Shown piece by piece: positions 51,461-59,316 of a stretch of 64,000 bases of DNA. Source of the stretch: Streptomyces noursei (lineage in GTDB: Bacteria > Actinomycetota > Actinomycetes > Streptomycetales > Streptomycetaceae); NCBI RefSeq assembly GCF_001646665.1, contig NZ_LWBU01000158.1, positions 194,392 to 258,391 of the forward strand, given 5' to 3'. The notes beneath the pieces were generated by a model, which was not told the origin of the DNA, ran no database searches, and worked only from the letters and a program-made list of their open reading frames with translations. The number at the start of each line of letters is the position of its first letter. Position 1 is the first letter of the stretch. The translations under genes were made by a program, and so were the position numbers.

Positions 51461-51688
51461 GTGGACAAGAAGAACGCCCTGCGCGCCGGCGCCGTCGCGG
51501 CCGGTACGACGCTGATGATGCTGCTCATGTCGTCCCCCGCGCTCGCGCTCACCCGCGACGACGGTGACGACCCGGGTTCCGGCCTGAGCCTGGCCGAGAC
51601 CCTCGGTCTGTACGTCGCCGCCCCGATCGTGCTCTTCGCCGTGATCGCGGGCCTCGTGATGGTGCTGGACAAGTCCAAGAAGGTCTGA
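51461..51688 (+). CDS. Small exported/membrane protein, 75 aa
   Basis: GTG start at 51461 (VDKKNALRAGAVAAG). An N-terminal hydrophobic segment (TTLMMLLMSSPALALT) is signal-peptide-like, and a C-terminal helix (LGLYVAAPIVLFAVIAGLVMVL) with KSKKV at the end would anchor it in the membrane with a positive tail. No Shine-Dalgarno is present; TACGTT at 51449-51454 is a possible -10 just six bases before the GTG, suggesting a leaderless mRNA. Function unknown; similar short membrane proteins are common in streptomycetes. Confidence 0.7.
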   Translation: MDKKNALRAGAVAAGTTLMMLLMSSPALALTRDDGDDPGSGLSLAETLGLYVAAPIVLFAVIAGLVMVLDKSKKV

Positions 51689-51706
51689 CCCGCGGGCCGG
51701 CGGGCG

Positions 51707-51750
51707 GGACCTCCTGAGAGGTCCGTCCGCCTCCGGGGGCGCCCCGGAGG
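51707..51750. terminator. Tandem hairpins between convergent genes
   Basis: Two perfect stems in series: GGACCTC-CTGA-GAGGTCC (51707-51724) and CCTCCGGGG-GCG-CCCCGGAGG (51730-51750). They lie between the small membrane protein gene and the convergent MarR gene and can terminate in both directions. Confidence 0.75.
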
Positions 51751-51829
51751 ACACCGCCGGCTCACGCCCCTGCCCGGGTGGTACCCCGTACCGTCCGGGC
51801 CTTCGGCGTTCTCCGGGGCCGCCCCGCCG

Positions 51830-52342
51830 TCAGGCGCCGGTCGCCGTCATCAGCTTGCGCAGCAGGCCGCTCAGCAGCTCCGCCTCCTCGTCGTCCAGGG
51901 CGGACTCCAGGGCCTCCCGCTGGACCGCGAGCCCGGCCGCCACGGCCTCGTCCACCAGCTCGCGGCCGCGGTCGCTGAGCGTCACCCGCAGGGCGCGCCG
52001 GTCGTGCGGATCGGGGCTGCGGGAGAGGAGCCCCGCCCGCTCCAGCTTGTCCAGCCGGCCGGTCATCCCGCCGGTCGTCAGCATCAGCGTCGCGGACAGC
52101 TCCCGCGGCGACAGCGTGTACGGCTCGCCCGACCGCCGCAGGGTCCCCAGGACGTCGAACTCGCCGCGCGCGATGCCGAAGCGCGCGTACGCCTTGTCCA
52201 TGCGGGCGCCGATGGCGCTGCTGAGCCGGTAGATCCGCCCGAAGACGGCCATCGGCACGGTCTCCAGGTCGGGGCGGACGAGCGCCCACTGGGCGGTGAT
52301 CGCGTCGACGGGGTCCTGGGGCGCGGGTGTCGCGGAGGTCAT
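51830..52342 (-). CDS. MarR-family transcriptional regulator
   Basis: A 170-residue winged-helix regulator. The DNA-binding core is RGEFDVLGTLRRSGEPYTLSPRELSATLMLTTGGMTGRLDKLERAGLL, with the wing SPDPHDRRALRVTLSDRGRELV. The N- and C-terminal helices form the dimer. The ATG at 52342 lacks a strong Shine-Dalgarno. It is divergent from the EamA exporter gene at 52448, and a perfect 28-bp palindrome lies in the 105-bp gap, so it most likely represses both itself and that exporter, with ligand-induced release. Confidence 0.9.
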   Translation of the reverse strand: MTSATPAPQDPVDAITAQWALVRPDLETVPMAVFGRIYRLSSAIGARMDKAYARFGIARGEFDVLGTLRRSGEPYTLSPRELSATLMLTTGGMTGRLDKLERAGLLSRSPDPHDRRALRVTLSDRGRELVDEAVAAGLAVQREALESALDDEEAELLSGLLRKLMTATGA

Positions 52343-52386
52343 GGACGCAGTCTGGAGCCGGTTTCCCTCGTTCGCAAGAAAGTTGC

Positions 52387-52414
52387 TTGACGCTAAGTAG
52401 CTTAGCGCTAAGCT
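52387..52414 (+). promoter_or_regulatory. Candidate promoter of the EamA gene
   Basis: TTGACG (52387-52392) and TAAGCT (52409-52414) with a 16-bp spacer. The promoter core is covered almost completely by the 28-bp palindrome, so regulator binding would block RNA polymerase. Confidence 0.45.
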
Positions 52415-52420
52415 ACTTAG
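52393..52420. promoter_or_regulatory. Perfect 28-bp palindromic operator (MarR site)
   Basis: Arms CTAAGTAGCTTAGC and its exact complement meet at 52406/52407 without spacer. The A/T-richness stands out from the surrounding sequence. It contains overlapping TTAGC/GCTAA words, so two dimers could bind. The location in the MarR/EamA divergent gap makes it the obvious operator. Confidence 0.85.
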
Positions 52421-52447
52421 TGCCGAGCTACTGAAGGGGGACGTCCG

Positions 52448-53374
52448 ATGTCCCGGAAAGCCGCCGTCATAGGGCTCACCGCCCTCGCGCCGATCTCCTG
52501 GGGGTCGACCTACGCGGTCACCACCGAGTTCCTCCCGCCCGACCGACCGCTGTTCACCGGCCTGATGCGCGCCCTGCCCGCCGGGCTGGCGCTGCTGGCG
52601 CTCACCCGGACGCTGCCGCACGGCACATGGTGGTGGCGTGCGGCGGTGCTCGGGGCGCTCAACATCGGAGCGTTCTTCCCCCTGCTGTTCCTGGCCGCCT
52701 ACCGCCTGCCGGGCGGGGTCGCCGCCGTCGTCGGCTCCGCCGGGCCGCTCTTCGTCGTCGGCCTCGCCGCGCTGGTGCTCGGCGAGCGGCCGACCGTGCG
52801 CGCCCTGCTCGCCGCCGTCGCCGCCGCCCTCGGCGTCAGCCTCGTCGTCCTCCGGGCGGGTGCGGCGTTCGATGCCGTGGGGGTGGCCGCCGGGCTCGCC
52901 TCGGCCGCGTCCATGTCGGCGGGCACGGTGCTCACCAAGCGCTGGGGGCGGCCGCGAGGAGTGGGCCCGCTGGCGATGGTGGGCTGGCAGCTCACCGCGG
53001 GCGGGCTGCTGATCGCACCGGTCGCCTTCCTGGTGGAGGGCGCGCCGCCGGCCCTCGACGGGCGGGGCGCCGCCGGCTACGCCTACCTCGCCCTCGCCAA
53101 CACCGCCGTGTCGTACTGGCTCTGGCTGCGCGGCATCGAACGGTTGCCCGCCACCTCCGTCACGCTCCTCGGGCCGCTCTCGCCGATCACCGCGGCCGTC
53201 ATCGGGTGGCTGGCGCTGGGGGAGGCGCTGGGGCCCGTGCAGCTGGCCGGGATGGCCATCGCCTTCGGGGCGACGCTCGCCGGGCAGTGGACGCCCCACC
53301 GAACGTTCAGCTCAGCTGAAGAAAACAGTCAGAAAGTTTCGATGGACCTGACGGATCGAGCGCTGCGACGGTAG
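52448..53374 (+). CDS. EamA-family (DMT) exporter
   Basis: A 308-residue, ten-helix drug/metabolite transporter with two EamA repeats (LTALAPISWGSTYAVTTEFLP and GLASAASMSAGTVLTKRWG; later LGPLSPITAAVIGWLALGEALG). ATG at 52448 with AAGGGGGA at good distance. The C-terminal 20 residues are hydrophilic (SSAEENSQKVSMDLTDRALRR) and unlike the rest; they come from an A/T-richer stretch that may also contain the promoter of the next gene. Controlled by the divergent MarR gene (inference from the operator). Substrate unknown. Confidence 0.88.
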   Translation: MSRKAAVIGLTALAPISWGSTYAVTTEFLPPDRPLFTGLMRALPAGLALLALTRTLPHGTWWWRAAVLGALNIGAFFPLLFLAAYRLPGGVAAVVGSAGPLFVVGLAALVLGERPTVRALLAAVAAALGVSLVVLRAGAAFDAVGVAAGLASAASMSAGTVLTKRWGRPRGVGPLAMVGWQLTAGGLLIAPVAFLVEGAPPALDGRGAAGYAYLALANTAVSYWLWLRGIERLPATSVTLLGPLSPITAAVIGWLALGEALGPVQLAGMAIAFGATLAGQWTPHRTFSSAEENSQKVSMDLTDRALRR

Positions 53375-53419
53375 TCCCCGTGACCGAGCCCCGCGAGGGG
53401 GAGAGAGGCGGGGGAGACC

Positions 53420-54367
53420 GTGGCAGTCCTGGACCGGACCGGTGTCGGCGGAGCGGGGAGCGCGAGCGGCGCGGGGGTCCGGCTCGCCGGCCCCGGCCTC
53501 CTCCTCGCGGCCCTCGCGACGGTCGTCTGGTCGGGCAGCTTCGTGACCTCCCGCGCCCTGCACGACTCCGTGCCGCCGGTCCAGGCCGCCTTCTGGCGCT
53601 GGATCGTCGCGATCCTCGCCGTCGCCCCCTTCGCCGGCCGCGCGGCCTGGCGCCGGCGCCGCCTGATCCGGCGCCACGCGGGCTTCGTCACCCTCGCCGC
53701 CCTGCTCGGGGTGACCCTCTACAACACCCTCGTCAACCAGGCCGGTCTCACCACCTCCGCCGGCACCATGGGCATGGTCATGGCCGCCTCCCCCGTCCTG
53801 ATGGCGGTGTACGAACGGCTCGGCGGCGCCCACCTCGGCGCGCGCCGCGTCACGGGCATGCTGATCGCCTGCACCGGTGTCCTCCTCCTGGTCGGCAATG
53901 GGTCCCCGGTGCCGGACCCGGCGCCCGGCGACCTGTGGATCGTCGCCGCCGCCGTCTGCTTCGCCTCCTACAGCGCCCTGCTGAGGCGGCGGCCCGCCGC
54001 GCTCGGCGGACCGGCCTTCCTCCTCGCCACCTTCGTGGCCGGCGCGCTGATGCTCCTGCCGGCGTACGCGGTGAGCCTCGTCCTCCAGGGCGGGTTCGAG
54101 CCCACGGCAGGGACGGGAGGCCCCCTGGTGTACGTCGGCGTCTTCTCCTCCGCCGTCGCCTTCTTCGCCTGGAACAAGGCCGTCGCGCTGATCGGCGCGG
54201 CCCGCGCGGGGGTCGTCTACCATCTCCAGCCGGTGTGCGTGGCGCTGCTGGCCGGCGCACTGCTCGGCGAGGAGACGGGGCCGGCGCGGATCCTGTCCAT
54301 GGCGCTGGTCCTGGGCGGCGTGGTCCTCGGGACGGCCCGGGCCGGCCGCGGGGGCGGCCGCGGGTAG
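53420..54367 (+). CDS. EamA-family (DMT) exporter, second
   Basis: A 315-residue protein with ten helices and two EamA repeats: TVVWSGSFVTSRALHDSVPPVQAAFWRW at the start, GVVYHLQPVCVALLAGALLGEE in the second half. It is only distantly similar to the first exporter. The GTG at 53420 follows GGGGGAGACC. A short 10-nt gap leads to a LysR gene in the same direction, so they are probably one transcript. Confidence 0.88.
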   Translation: MAVLDRTGVGGAGSASGAGVRLAGPGLLLAALATVVWSGSFVTSRALHDSVPPVQAAFWRWIVAILAVAPFAGRAAWRRRRLIRRHAGFVTLAALLGVTLYNTLVNQAGLTTSAGTMGMVMAASPVLMAVYERLGGAHLGARRVTGMLIACTGVLLLVGNGSPVPDPAPGDLWIVAAAVCFASYSALLRRRPAALGGPAFLLATFVAGALMLLPAYAVSLVLQGGFEPTAGTGGPLVYVGVFSSAVAFFAWNKAVALIGAARAGVVYHLQPVCVALLAGALLGEETGPARILSMALVLGGVVLGTARAGRGGGRG

Positions 54368-54377
54368 GTTGCGGGAC

Positions 54378-55280
54378 ATGACCGAGTGGGACGTCAAGAA
54401 GCTCCATGTCCTTCGCACCCTGCGCGACCGGGGGACGGTGACCGCGACCGCGGAGGCGCTGCTGATGACCCCCTCCGCCGTGTCCCAGCAGCTGACCAAC
54501 CTCTCCAAGCAGCTCGGGGTCAGGCTGCTGGAGGCGGACGGCCGGCGGGTGCGGCTCACGGACGCGGCGCACCTGGTGCTGCGGCACGCCGAGGCGGTGT
54601 TCGCGCAACTGGAGCGGGCGGACGCCGAGTTGACGGGCTACCTGCGGGGCGACGCCGGGGAGGTGCGGGTGGGGGCGTTCTCCACCGCGGTCCCCGCGCT
54701 GGTCGTGCCGGCCGTGCTGCGGCTGCGCGCCGCGCACCCGGGCCTGGAGGTGCGGGTCCGGGAGGCCGAGGCCGCCGAGGCGTACGAACTGCTGTCGGCC
54801 GGGCAGGTGGACCTGGCGCTGTCACTGGCGGCGCACGCCCCGACGGCCCGTGACCCGCGGTTCAGCCGCGTACCGCTGCTCGCCGACCCGCTGGACGTGG
54901 CCCTCCCGGCGGGTCACGCGCTGGCGGGGGCGCCCGGGCTGCGGCTGGCCGACCTGTCGGGGGAGCGGTGGATCTTCGGGGGCAGCGGGCCGTGGTCGGA
55001 GATCACCCGGGCGGCGTGCGAGGCGGCCGGGTTCGTGCCGGAGCAGGCGCACTCGGCCGCCGGGTGGACGGCCATCCTCGCGATGGTGGAGGCCGGGATG
55101 GGCATCGCGCTGGTGCCCCGCATGGCGGCGGCCGAGCGGGCGTCGGGGGTGGTGATGCGGGTCCTGGAGGCGGACCAGCCGCGCCGGCACGTCGTGGCTG
55201 CGGTGCGCCGGGGCGCGGAGACGGCCCCGGCGGTGGCCCGGCTGCTGGCGGCGCTGCGGGAGGCGGCGGCGCGGCGGTAG
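54378..55280 (+). CDS. LysR-family transcriptional regulator
   Basis: A 300-residue regulator. HTH: KLHVLRTLRDRGTVTATAEALLMTPSAVSQQLTNLSKQLG (about 7-45); effector domain with EVRVGAFSTAVPALVVPAVLRLRAAHPGLEV. ATG at 54378 is preferred over an in-frame TTG at 54369. It follows the second EamA gene by 10 nt and may control that exporter or an amino-acid pathway. The stop at 55280 is convergent with the TetR gene. Confidence 0.88.
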   Translation: MTEWDVKKLHVLRTLRDRGTVTATAEALLMTPSAVSQQLTNLSKQLGVRLLEADGRRVRLTDAAHLVLRHAEAVFAQLERADAELTGYLRGDAGEVRVGAFSTAVPALVVPAVLRLRAAHPGLEVRVREAEAAEAYELLSAGQVDLALSLAAHAPTARDPRFSRVPLLADPLDVALPAGHALAGAPGLRLADLSGERWIFGGSGPWSEITRAACEAAGFVPEQAHSAAGWTAILAMVEAGMGIALVPRMAAAERASGVVMRVLEADQPRRHVVAAVRRGAETAPAVARLLAALREAAARR

Positions 55281-55317
55281 GGGGTGGGCGGCGGCGCGGC
55301 GGTGGGCCGCCGGCCGG

Positions 55318-55944
55318 TCAGCGCGGCCGGGCGAGGCCCAGGAGCAGGTCGTCCGCGGCCGCCTTGATCTCGTCCACCGTCCGCCCGCCGTCACGGGTCA
55401 GATGGTGCGTCAGGCTCGGCACGAACGGGGCGAGCAGCATGTGCGCCAGCAGCGCGGCGTCGCCCTCGGGCCGGACGCGGGTGACGAGCACCGTCACGTG
55501 CGTGTGCATGGTCGCGTACGCCCCGCTGCTGTAGCGGGCGCTGGGCGCGGCCGTCTCGGCGGCGAGCATCAGGTCCAGCTGGTCGGTGACCCGGTCGGCG
55601 AGGGCGTGCAGGAAGGCGCGCAGCCGCTCCAGGGGCGGTGCGTCGGGGCCCAGGGGCGGCGGGCCGGTCATGAACGCCTCCTGGAACCGCTTCTCCCGCT
55701 CGTCGAGCAGCGCGAACAGCAGCTGGGCGACGTCCCCGAAGCGGCGGTAGACCGTTCCCACGCCGATGCCGGTCTCGTGGGCGACGGCGTTCATCGTCAG
55801 CGCGTCCGGGCCCTTCTCGGCGACGATCCGCGCGGCGGCCTCCAGGATCCTGCGCCGGTTGCCGGCGGCGTCGGCCCGCTCGGCCCGCCCGGTGCGAGGG
55901 CCGCGTCCCGGACGGTCCCCGTGCTGCGGCTGCGGCGCGTCCAT
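55318..55944 (-). CDS. TetR-family transcriptional regulator
   Basis: A 208-residue regulator. HTH: RRRILEAAARIVAEKGPDALTMNAVAHETGIGVGTVYRRFGDVAQLLFALLDER (about 29-82), preceded by an Arg-rich extension. The ligand domain ends in DEIKAAADDLLLGL. ATG at 55944. An 18-bp perfect palindrome lies 21 bp upstream and is the likely operator. There is no divergent exporter gene next to it (the cvn operon runs in the same direction), so its target besides itself is not obvious. Confidence 0.87.
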   Translation of the reverse strand: MDAPQPQHGDRPGRGPRTGRAERADAAGNRRRILEAAARIVAEKGPDALTMNAVAHETGIGVGTVYRRFGDVAQLLFALLDEREKRFQEAFMTGPPPLGPDAPPLERLRAFLHALADRVTDQLDLMLAAETAAPSARYSSGAYATMHTHVTVLVTRVRPEGDAALLAHMLLAPFVPSLTHHLTRDGGRTVDEIKAAADDLLLGLARPR

Positions 55945-55964
55945 GTACCCAGCATAGACCCCGT

Positions 55965-55982
55965 AACGGATAGCTATCCGTT
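55965..55982. promoter_or_regulatory. 18-bp perfect palindrome (TetR operator candidate)
   Basis: AACGGATAG joined to its exact complement, no spacer. It lies between the cvn-operon terminator and the TetR start, at 21-38 bp upstream of the ATG, overlapping the expected promoter; the standard position for autorepression. Confidence 0.75.
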
Positions 55983-56016
55983 TCCGTCCCGCATCCCGGT
56001 CCAGGCCCGCACCGGG

Positions 56017-56040
56017 GCGGCCGGCCGCCTCGCCGGCCGC
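56017..56040 (-). terminator. Hairpin terminator of the conservon
   Basis: GCGGCCGGC and GCCGGCCGC arms (9 bp, perfect) with a CGCCTC loop, 29 bp downstream of the cvnD stop. Confidence 0.65.
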
Positions 56041-56068
56041 GACAGCGACGTCTGCCCGTACGGCAAGG

Positions 56069-56689
56069 TCACGAGGCCTCCGGGGTCACGGCGAGGGAGT
56101 GCAGGTAGCGCATCAGCGTCATCAGGACGTCGCGGCTGGAGTCGCGCCGACGGGCGTCGCACACGACGATCGGCACGGAGCCGGGCAGGTCGAGGGCGGC
56201 CCGCAGCTCCTCCAGGGGGTGCTCGGGCGCCCCGGGGAAGGAGTTGACGGCGACGACGAACGGCACGCCGCGCTCCTCCAGCCTGCCGATCACGTCGAAG
56301 CTGACCTCCAGCCGGCGGGTGTCCACCAGGACCACCGCGCCGAGCGCGCCCTCGAACAGCCCGCGCCACAGGAACCAGAAGCGCTCCTGGCCGGGTGTGC
56401 CGAAGAGGTACAGCACCAGTTCCTCGTTGATGCTGATCCGGCCGAAGTCCATGGCCACGGTGGTGGAGCTCTTGCGCTCCACGCCCGCCGTGTCGTCGAT
56501 GCCGACCCCGGCCTGGGTCATCGTCTCCTCGGTGGTCAGCGGCCGGATCTCGCTCACCGAGCCGACGAGGGTGGTCTTGCCCACCCCGAAGCCGCCGACG
56601 ATCACCACCTTGACCGCGGCGGTGGTCGTCTCCGGCAGGGCGTCCGCCAGGGACGGCCCGGAGGGTGGCTCAGAGCTTCTGAAGTCCAT
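56069..56689 (-). CDS. cvnD: Conservon GTP-binding protein CvnD
   Basis: A 206-residue Ras-like/MglA-type GTPase. G1 is VVIVGGFGVGKTTLVGSVSE (28-47), then a DTAG-V-like switch and LYLFGTPGQERFWFLW for G3; VVAVNSFPG replaces the usual NKxD. It overlaps the DUF742 gene by 20 nt. CvnD works with a roadblock protein (CvnB), DUF742 protein (CvnC) and sensor ATPase (CvnA) as a membrane-associated G-protein-like complex; 13 such units occur in S. coelicolor. I cannot say which one this is. Confidence 0.9.
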   Translation of the reverse strand: MDFRSSEPPSGPSLADALPETTTAAVKVVIVGGFGVGKTTLVGSVSEIRPLTTEETMTQAGVGIDDTAGVERKSSTTVAMDFGRISINEELVLYLFGTPGQERFWFLWRGLFEGALGAVVLVDTRRLEVSFDVIGRLEERGVPFVVAVNSFPGAPEHPLEELRAALDLPGSVPIVVCDARRRDSSRDVLMTLMRYLHSLAVTPEAS

Positions 56690-57047
56690 CGATCACTGCC
56701 TCAATCAGTGCCAGGTCGGGGAGTTGGGCGCGGGCGACGGGCGCGCGTGCCAGCACGTCCCCGCCGGCGAGCAGGTCGCCCACCAGGACGGTCACCACGC
56801 TCACCGGCAGGGAGAGGTACGCGGAGATCTCGGCCACCGACAGCGGAGCCCGGCACATCCGCATGATCGCCGCGTGTTCGGGCTGCATACCGGCCCGGGG
56901 CGCCGACCTGGCCACGATCAGTGTGACCAGGTCCAGTTCGCCGGACGCTAATGAACCGCTGCGCCCACCGGTGATCACGTAGAGCCGCTCGGGACTGCCG
57001 TCCTCCCAGTCGTGGCCCGCACCGCTCCGGTGGCCCGGGTCGCTCAC
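56670..57047 (-). CDS. cvnC: Conservon DUF742 protein CvnC
   Basis: A 125-residue protein with the DUF742 pattern LYVITGGRSGS, LDLVTLIVARS, PEHAAIMRMCRAPLSVAEISAYLSLPVSVVTVLVGDLLAGGDVLAR, a winged-helix-like fold that is a fixed component of conservons. GTG at 57047 overlaps cvnB by 4 nt and its 3' end overlaps cvnD. Confidence 0.92.
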   Translation of the reverse strand: MSDPGHRSGAGHDWEDGSPERLYVITGGRSGSLASGELDLVTLIVARSAPRAGMQPEHAAIMRMCRAPLSVAEISAYLSLPVSVVTVLVGDLLAGGDVLARAPVARAQLPDLALIEAVIDGLQKL

Positions 57048-57451
57048 GCGGGCTGCCCGTCGCGGCGGGGCGGGCTGCTGAGATGCTCTCCGATCCGTGC
57101 CACCAGGTCGCGCATCCGCTGGCCCATCAGGCCCGCGTCGACGCCCTCGCCGGCCAGGACGGCGAGGTAGGCCCCCGCGCCGGCCGCCATCAGGTAGAAG
57201 AAACCGCCGTCCATCTCGATCACGACGAGCCGCATCCGGCCCTCGCTGTGCGGGAGTTCGGCGGCGACCGCGCCGGCGAGGCTCTGGAGGCCGGCGCAGG
57301 CGGCGGCCAGCCGGTCGGCGGTGTCGGTCTCGGTGCCGTACTGGGCCATGCGCAGGCCGTCGGCGGAGAGCACGATGACGTGGCGGGTCTGCGGAACGCT
57401 CTCGGCCAGGTCCTTGAGCATCCAGTCCATGTCGGGCCGCTGCTGACTCAT
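57044..57451 (-). CDS. cvnB: Conservon roadblock/LC7 protein CvnB
   Basis: A 135-residue roadblock/LC7-domain protein: VPQTRHVIVLSADGLRMAQ, DRLAAACAGLQSLAGAVAAEL, GGFFYLMAAGAGAYLAVLA. Such proteins are GTPase-activating partners of MglA-like GTPases, here CvnD. ATG at 57451 overlaps cvnA by 4 nt. Confidence 0.93.
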   Translation of the reverse strand: MSQQRPDMDWMLKDLAESVPQTRHVIVLSADGLRMAQYGTETDTADRLAAACAGLQSLAGAVAAELPHSEGRMRLVVIEMDGGFFYLMAAGAGAYLAVLAGEGVDAGLMGQRMRDLVARIGEHLSSPPRRDGQPA

Positions 57452-59019
57452 GGCTGTTCCCCCTTGCTCGCCGAGGCCGGCGAGGCGTCGCTGTTCTGGT
57501 CTGCGCCGGTCTGGCGTTCCCCGGACAGGCCGCTCTGGAAGGCGGCCAGCCACATGCCGGGCTGCACCTGGGGTGCCTGCTCCGGCCCGGTGGGTGCCGT
57601 CGTGGTCGCGGTCCGGGTGGTCGTGGTGGTGCCCGTGGTCTCCGGGGCCCCGTCGGAGGCGGCGGGGGCCGCCGGTGCCGTCACACGGGTCTTGCGGCGC
57701 CGCTGCGGCAGGCCGCTGGGCGTCCGCTCGGTCACGACGGGCGCGTCGGTGCCGGACGGACCGGTGACCGTGCGGGAGGGGCCGGCGGGCGTGGCGGCGG
57801 CGGACCCGGCGGACGGCGCGAGGGCTCCGCGGGGCCCGGAGGAGGTGCCGATGCCGTGGGCGATGCCCGTCGCGGCGGAGGTGGTGGTGATCAGTTCCTG
57901 CGGGACGACGAGGACGGCGCGGACACCGCCGTACGCCGACGAGCGCAGCGACACCTGGAAGTCGTACGCCTGCGACAGCCGGCCCACCACGGCGAGGCCC
58001 AGGCGCGGCGTCTCGCCCAGGTCGTTGAGGTCGATGCCCTGCTGTGCCTGGCGGAGCATGCGCTCGGCCCGGTCGCGGGCCTCCTCGCTCATGCTCACGC
58101 CGCCGTCCTCGATCTCGATGGCGATGCCGGCGTTCACGTCCACCGCGGTGAGGTGGACCCGGGTCTGCGGCGGGGAGTAGCGGGTGGCGTTGTCGAGCAG
58201 CTCGGCCAGCGCGTGGATGAGGGGCTCGACGGCGGGGCCGACGACGGCGACCTCGGAGACCGAGTGCAGCTCCACGCGCTGGTAGTCGATGATCCGGGAC
58301 ATCGCGCCGCGCAGCACGCTGTAGAGCGGCACGGCCCTGTTCCACTGGCGGCCCGGCCGCGCACCGCCGAGCACGGCGATGGAGTCGGCGAGCCGGCCGA
58401 TGAGCGCGGTGCCGTGGTCGAGCCGCAGCAGGTCGCCGAAGACGCTGGGGCTCTGGCCGTGCCGGTCCTCCATCTCGCGCAGCTCCTGCGCCTGCTGGTG
58501 CACGATGGCCTGGACGCGGCGGGCGATGTTCACGAAGGCCCGCTGCGCGGACTCGCGCAGGTCCTCCTCGGCGACCACGGCGTCCAGCACGGAGCGCAGG
58601 ACCGCCAGGTGGGCCGCCCGGAACTCCGGGGTGAGGCCGGGCCCGTAGGCGTCGGGCGCCTCCAGCGAGGCGAGGACGTCCTCGGGGAACTCGCCCTCGC
58701 GCAGCCGCCGCACCACGTCCGGCAGGAGCGTGTCGGCGAGCCGTACCGTCTCGGCCTCCTGGCGGGCGAGGGCCGACCGCTGCTCGGCCGTCGTGGCCCG
58801 CAGGTGCGCCAGCTCCCGGCCGCGCCTGGCCGCCGTACCGCAGGCGAGCGCGACCGCGGCGAACGCGGCGGCCCCGAGCCAGGCGACCGGGGTGCGGGCC
58901 GGTGCGGAGACCAGGGCCACGGCGACGGCGGTGCCCGCTGCGATCACGATGGCGGGCAACGCCCATATGACGGGTGAGGCGGGCCCTGGACTACCGGGCG
59001 ACGATCCCTCTCGAACCAT
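57448..59019 (-). CDS. cvnA: Conservon sensor ATPase (histidine-kinase-like) CvnA
   Basis: A 523-residue protein with two N-terminal membrane helices (VIWALPAIVIAAGTAVAVALV, WLGAAAFAAVALACG), a central helical region (residues 85-265) and an HATPase_c domain with ELLDNATRYSPP (N box), VNAGIAIEIEDGGVSM (G1) and GLAVVGRLSQ (G2). No clear phospho-acceptor His box is visible, typical for conservon kinases. The C-terminal 120 residues are Thr/Pro/Ala-rich. ATG at 59019 with GAGGG five bases upstream; the TTG at 59031 is less likely. First gene of a four-gene overlapping operon. Confidence 0.92.
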   Translation of the reverse strand: MVREGSSPGSPGPASPVIWALPAIVIAAGTAVAVALVSAPARTPVAWLGAAAFAAVALACGTAARRGRELAHLRATTAEQRSALARQEAETVRLADTLLPDVVRRLREGEFPEDVLASLEAPDAYGPGLTPEFRAAHLAVLRSVLDAVVAEEDLRESAQRAFVNIARRVQAIVHQQAQELREMEDRHGQSPSVFGDLLRLDHGTALIGRLADSIAVLGGARPGRQWNRAVPLYSVLRGAMSRIIDYQRVELHSVSEVAVVGPAVEPLIHALAELLDNATRYSPPQTRVHLTAVDVNAGIAIEIEDGGVSMSEEARDRAERMLRQAQQGIDLNDLGETPRLGLAVVGRLSQAYDFQVSLRSSAYGGVRAVLVVPQELITTTSAATGIAHGIGTSSGPRGALAPSAGSAAATPAGPSRTVTGPSGTDAPVVTERTPSGLPQRRRKTRVTAPAAPAASDGAPETTGTTTTTRTATTTAPTGPEQAPQVQPGMWLAAFQSGLSGERQTGADQNSDASPASASKGEQP

Positions 59020-59205
59020 CAGAACCCTCAAACGATCGAAAGCGAAAGATCAAAGGACACAACGGCCCGGAAGCTTATCGGTTGTTGAGCACGCCTCTTG
59101 ACAGTGGGTCAGCATGCGGACCGCCGCCGCCCCCTCCCCCCAAGGCCGCCACCGGGCCGTCCACCGGACCGCCGCCGCGCCGTCCCCCGACCGCACCCGG
59201 CCGCC

Positions 59206-59269
59206 CCGGCATGAAGACGCCCCGGCATGAAGACGCCCCGGCACGAAGACGCCCCGGCACGAAGACGCC
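59206..59269. repeat. 16-bp tandem repeat, four copies
   Basis: CCGGCATGAAGACGCC (two copies) then CCGGCACGAAGACGCC (two copies), starting at 59206, 59222, 59238 and 59254. It lies in the 297-bp gap between cvnA and pepN, directly next to the pepN terminator. Confidence 0.9.
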
Positions 59270-59293
59270 CCGGACCCGGGCGACCGGGTCCGG
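59270..59293 (-). terminator. Hairpin terminator of pepN
   Basis: CCGGACCCGG-GCGA-CCGGGTCCGG, a perfect 10-bp stem, 23 bp beyond the pepN stop. Confidence 0.8.
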
Positions 59294-59316
59294 GGCGCGT
59301 CACCCCGATGTCTCGC

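Noticed and set aside
59097..59102. Consensus TTGACA on the plus strand
   Set aside because: No -10 element at 16-18 bp and no plus-strand gene downstream; chance occurrence in the cvnA/pepN gap.
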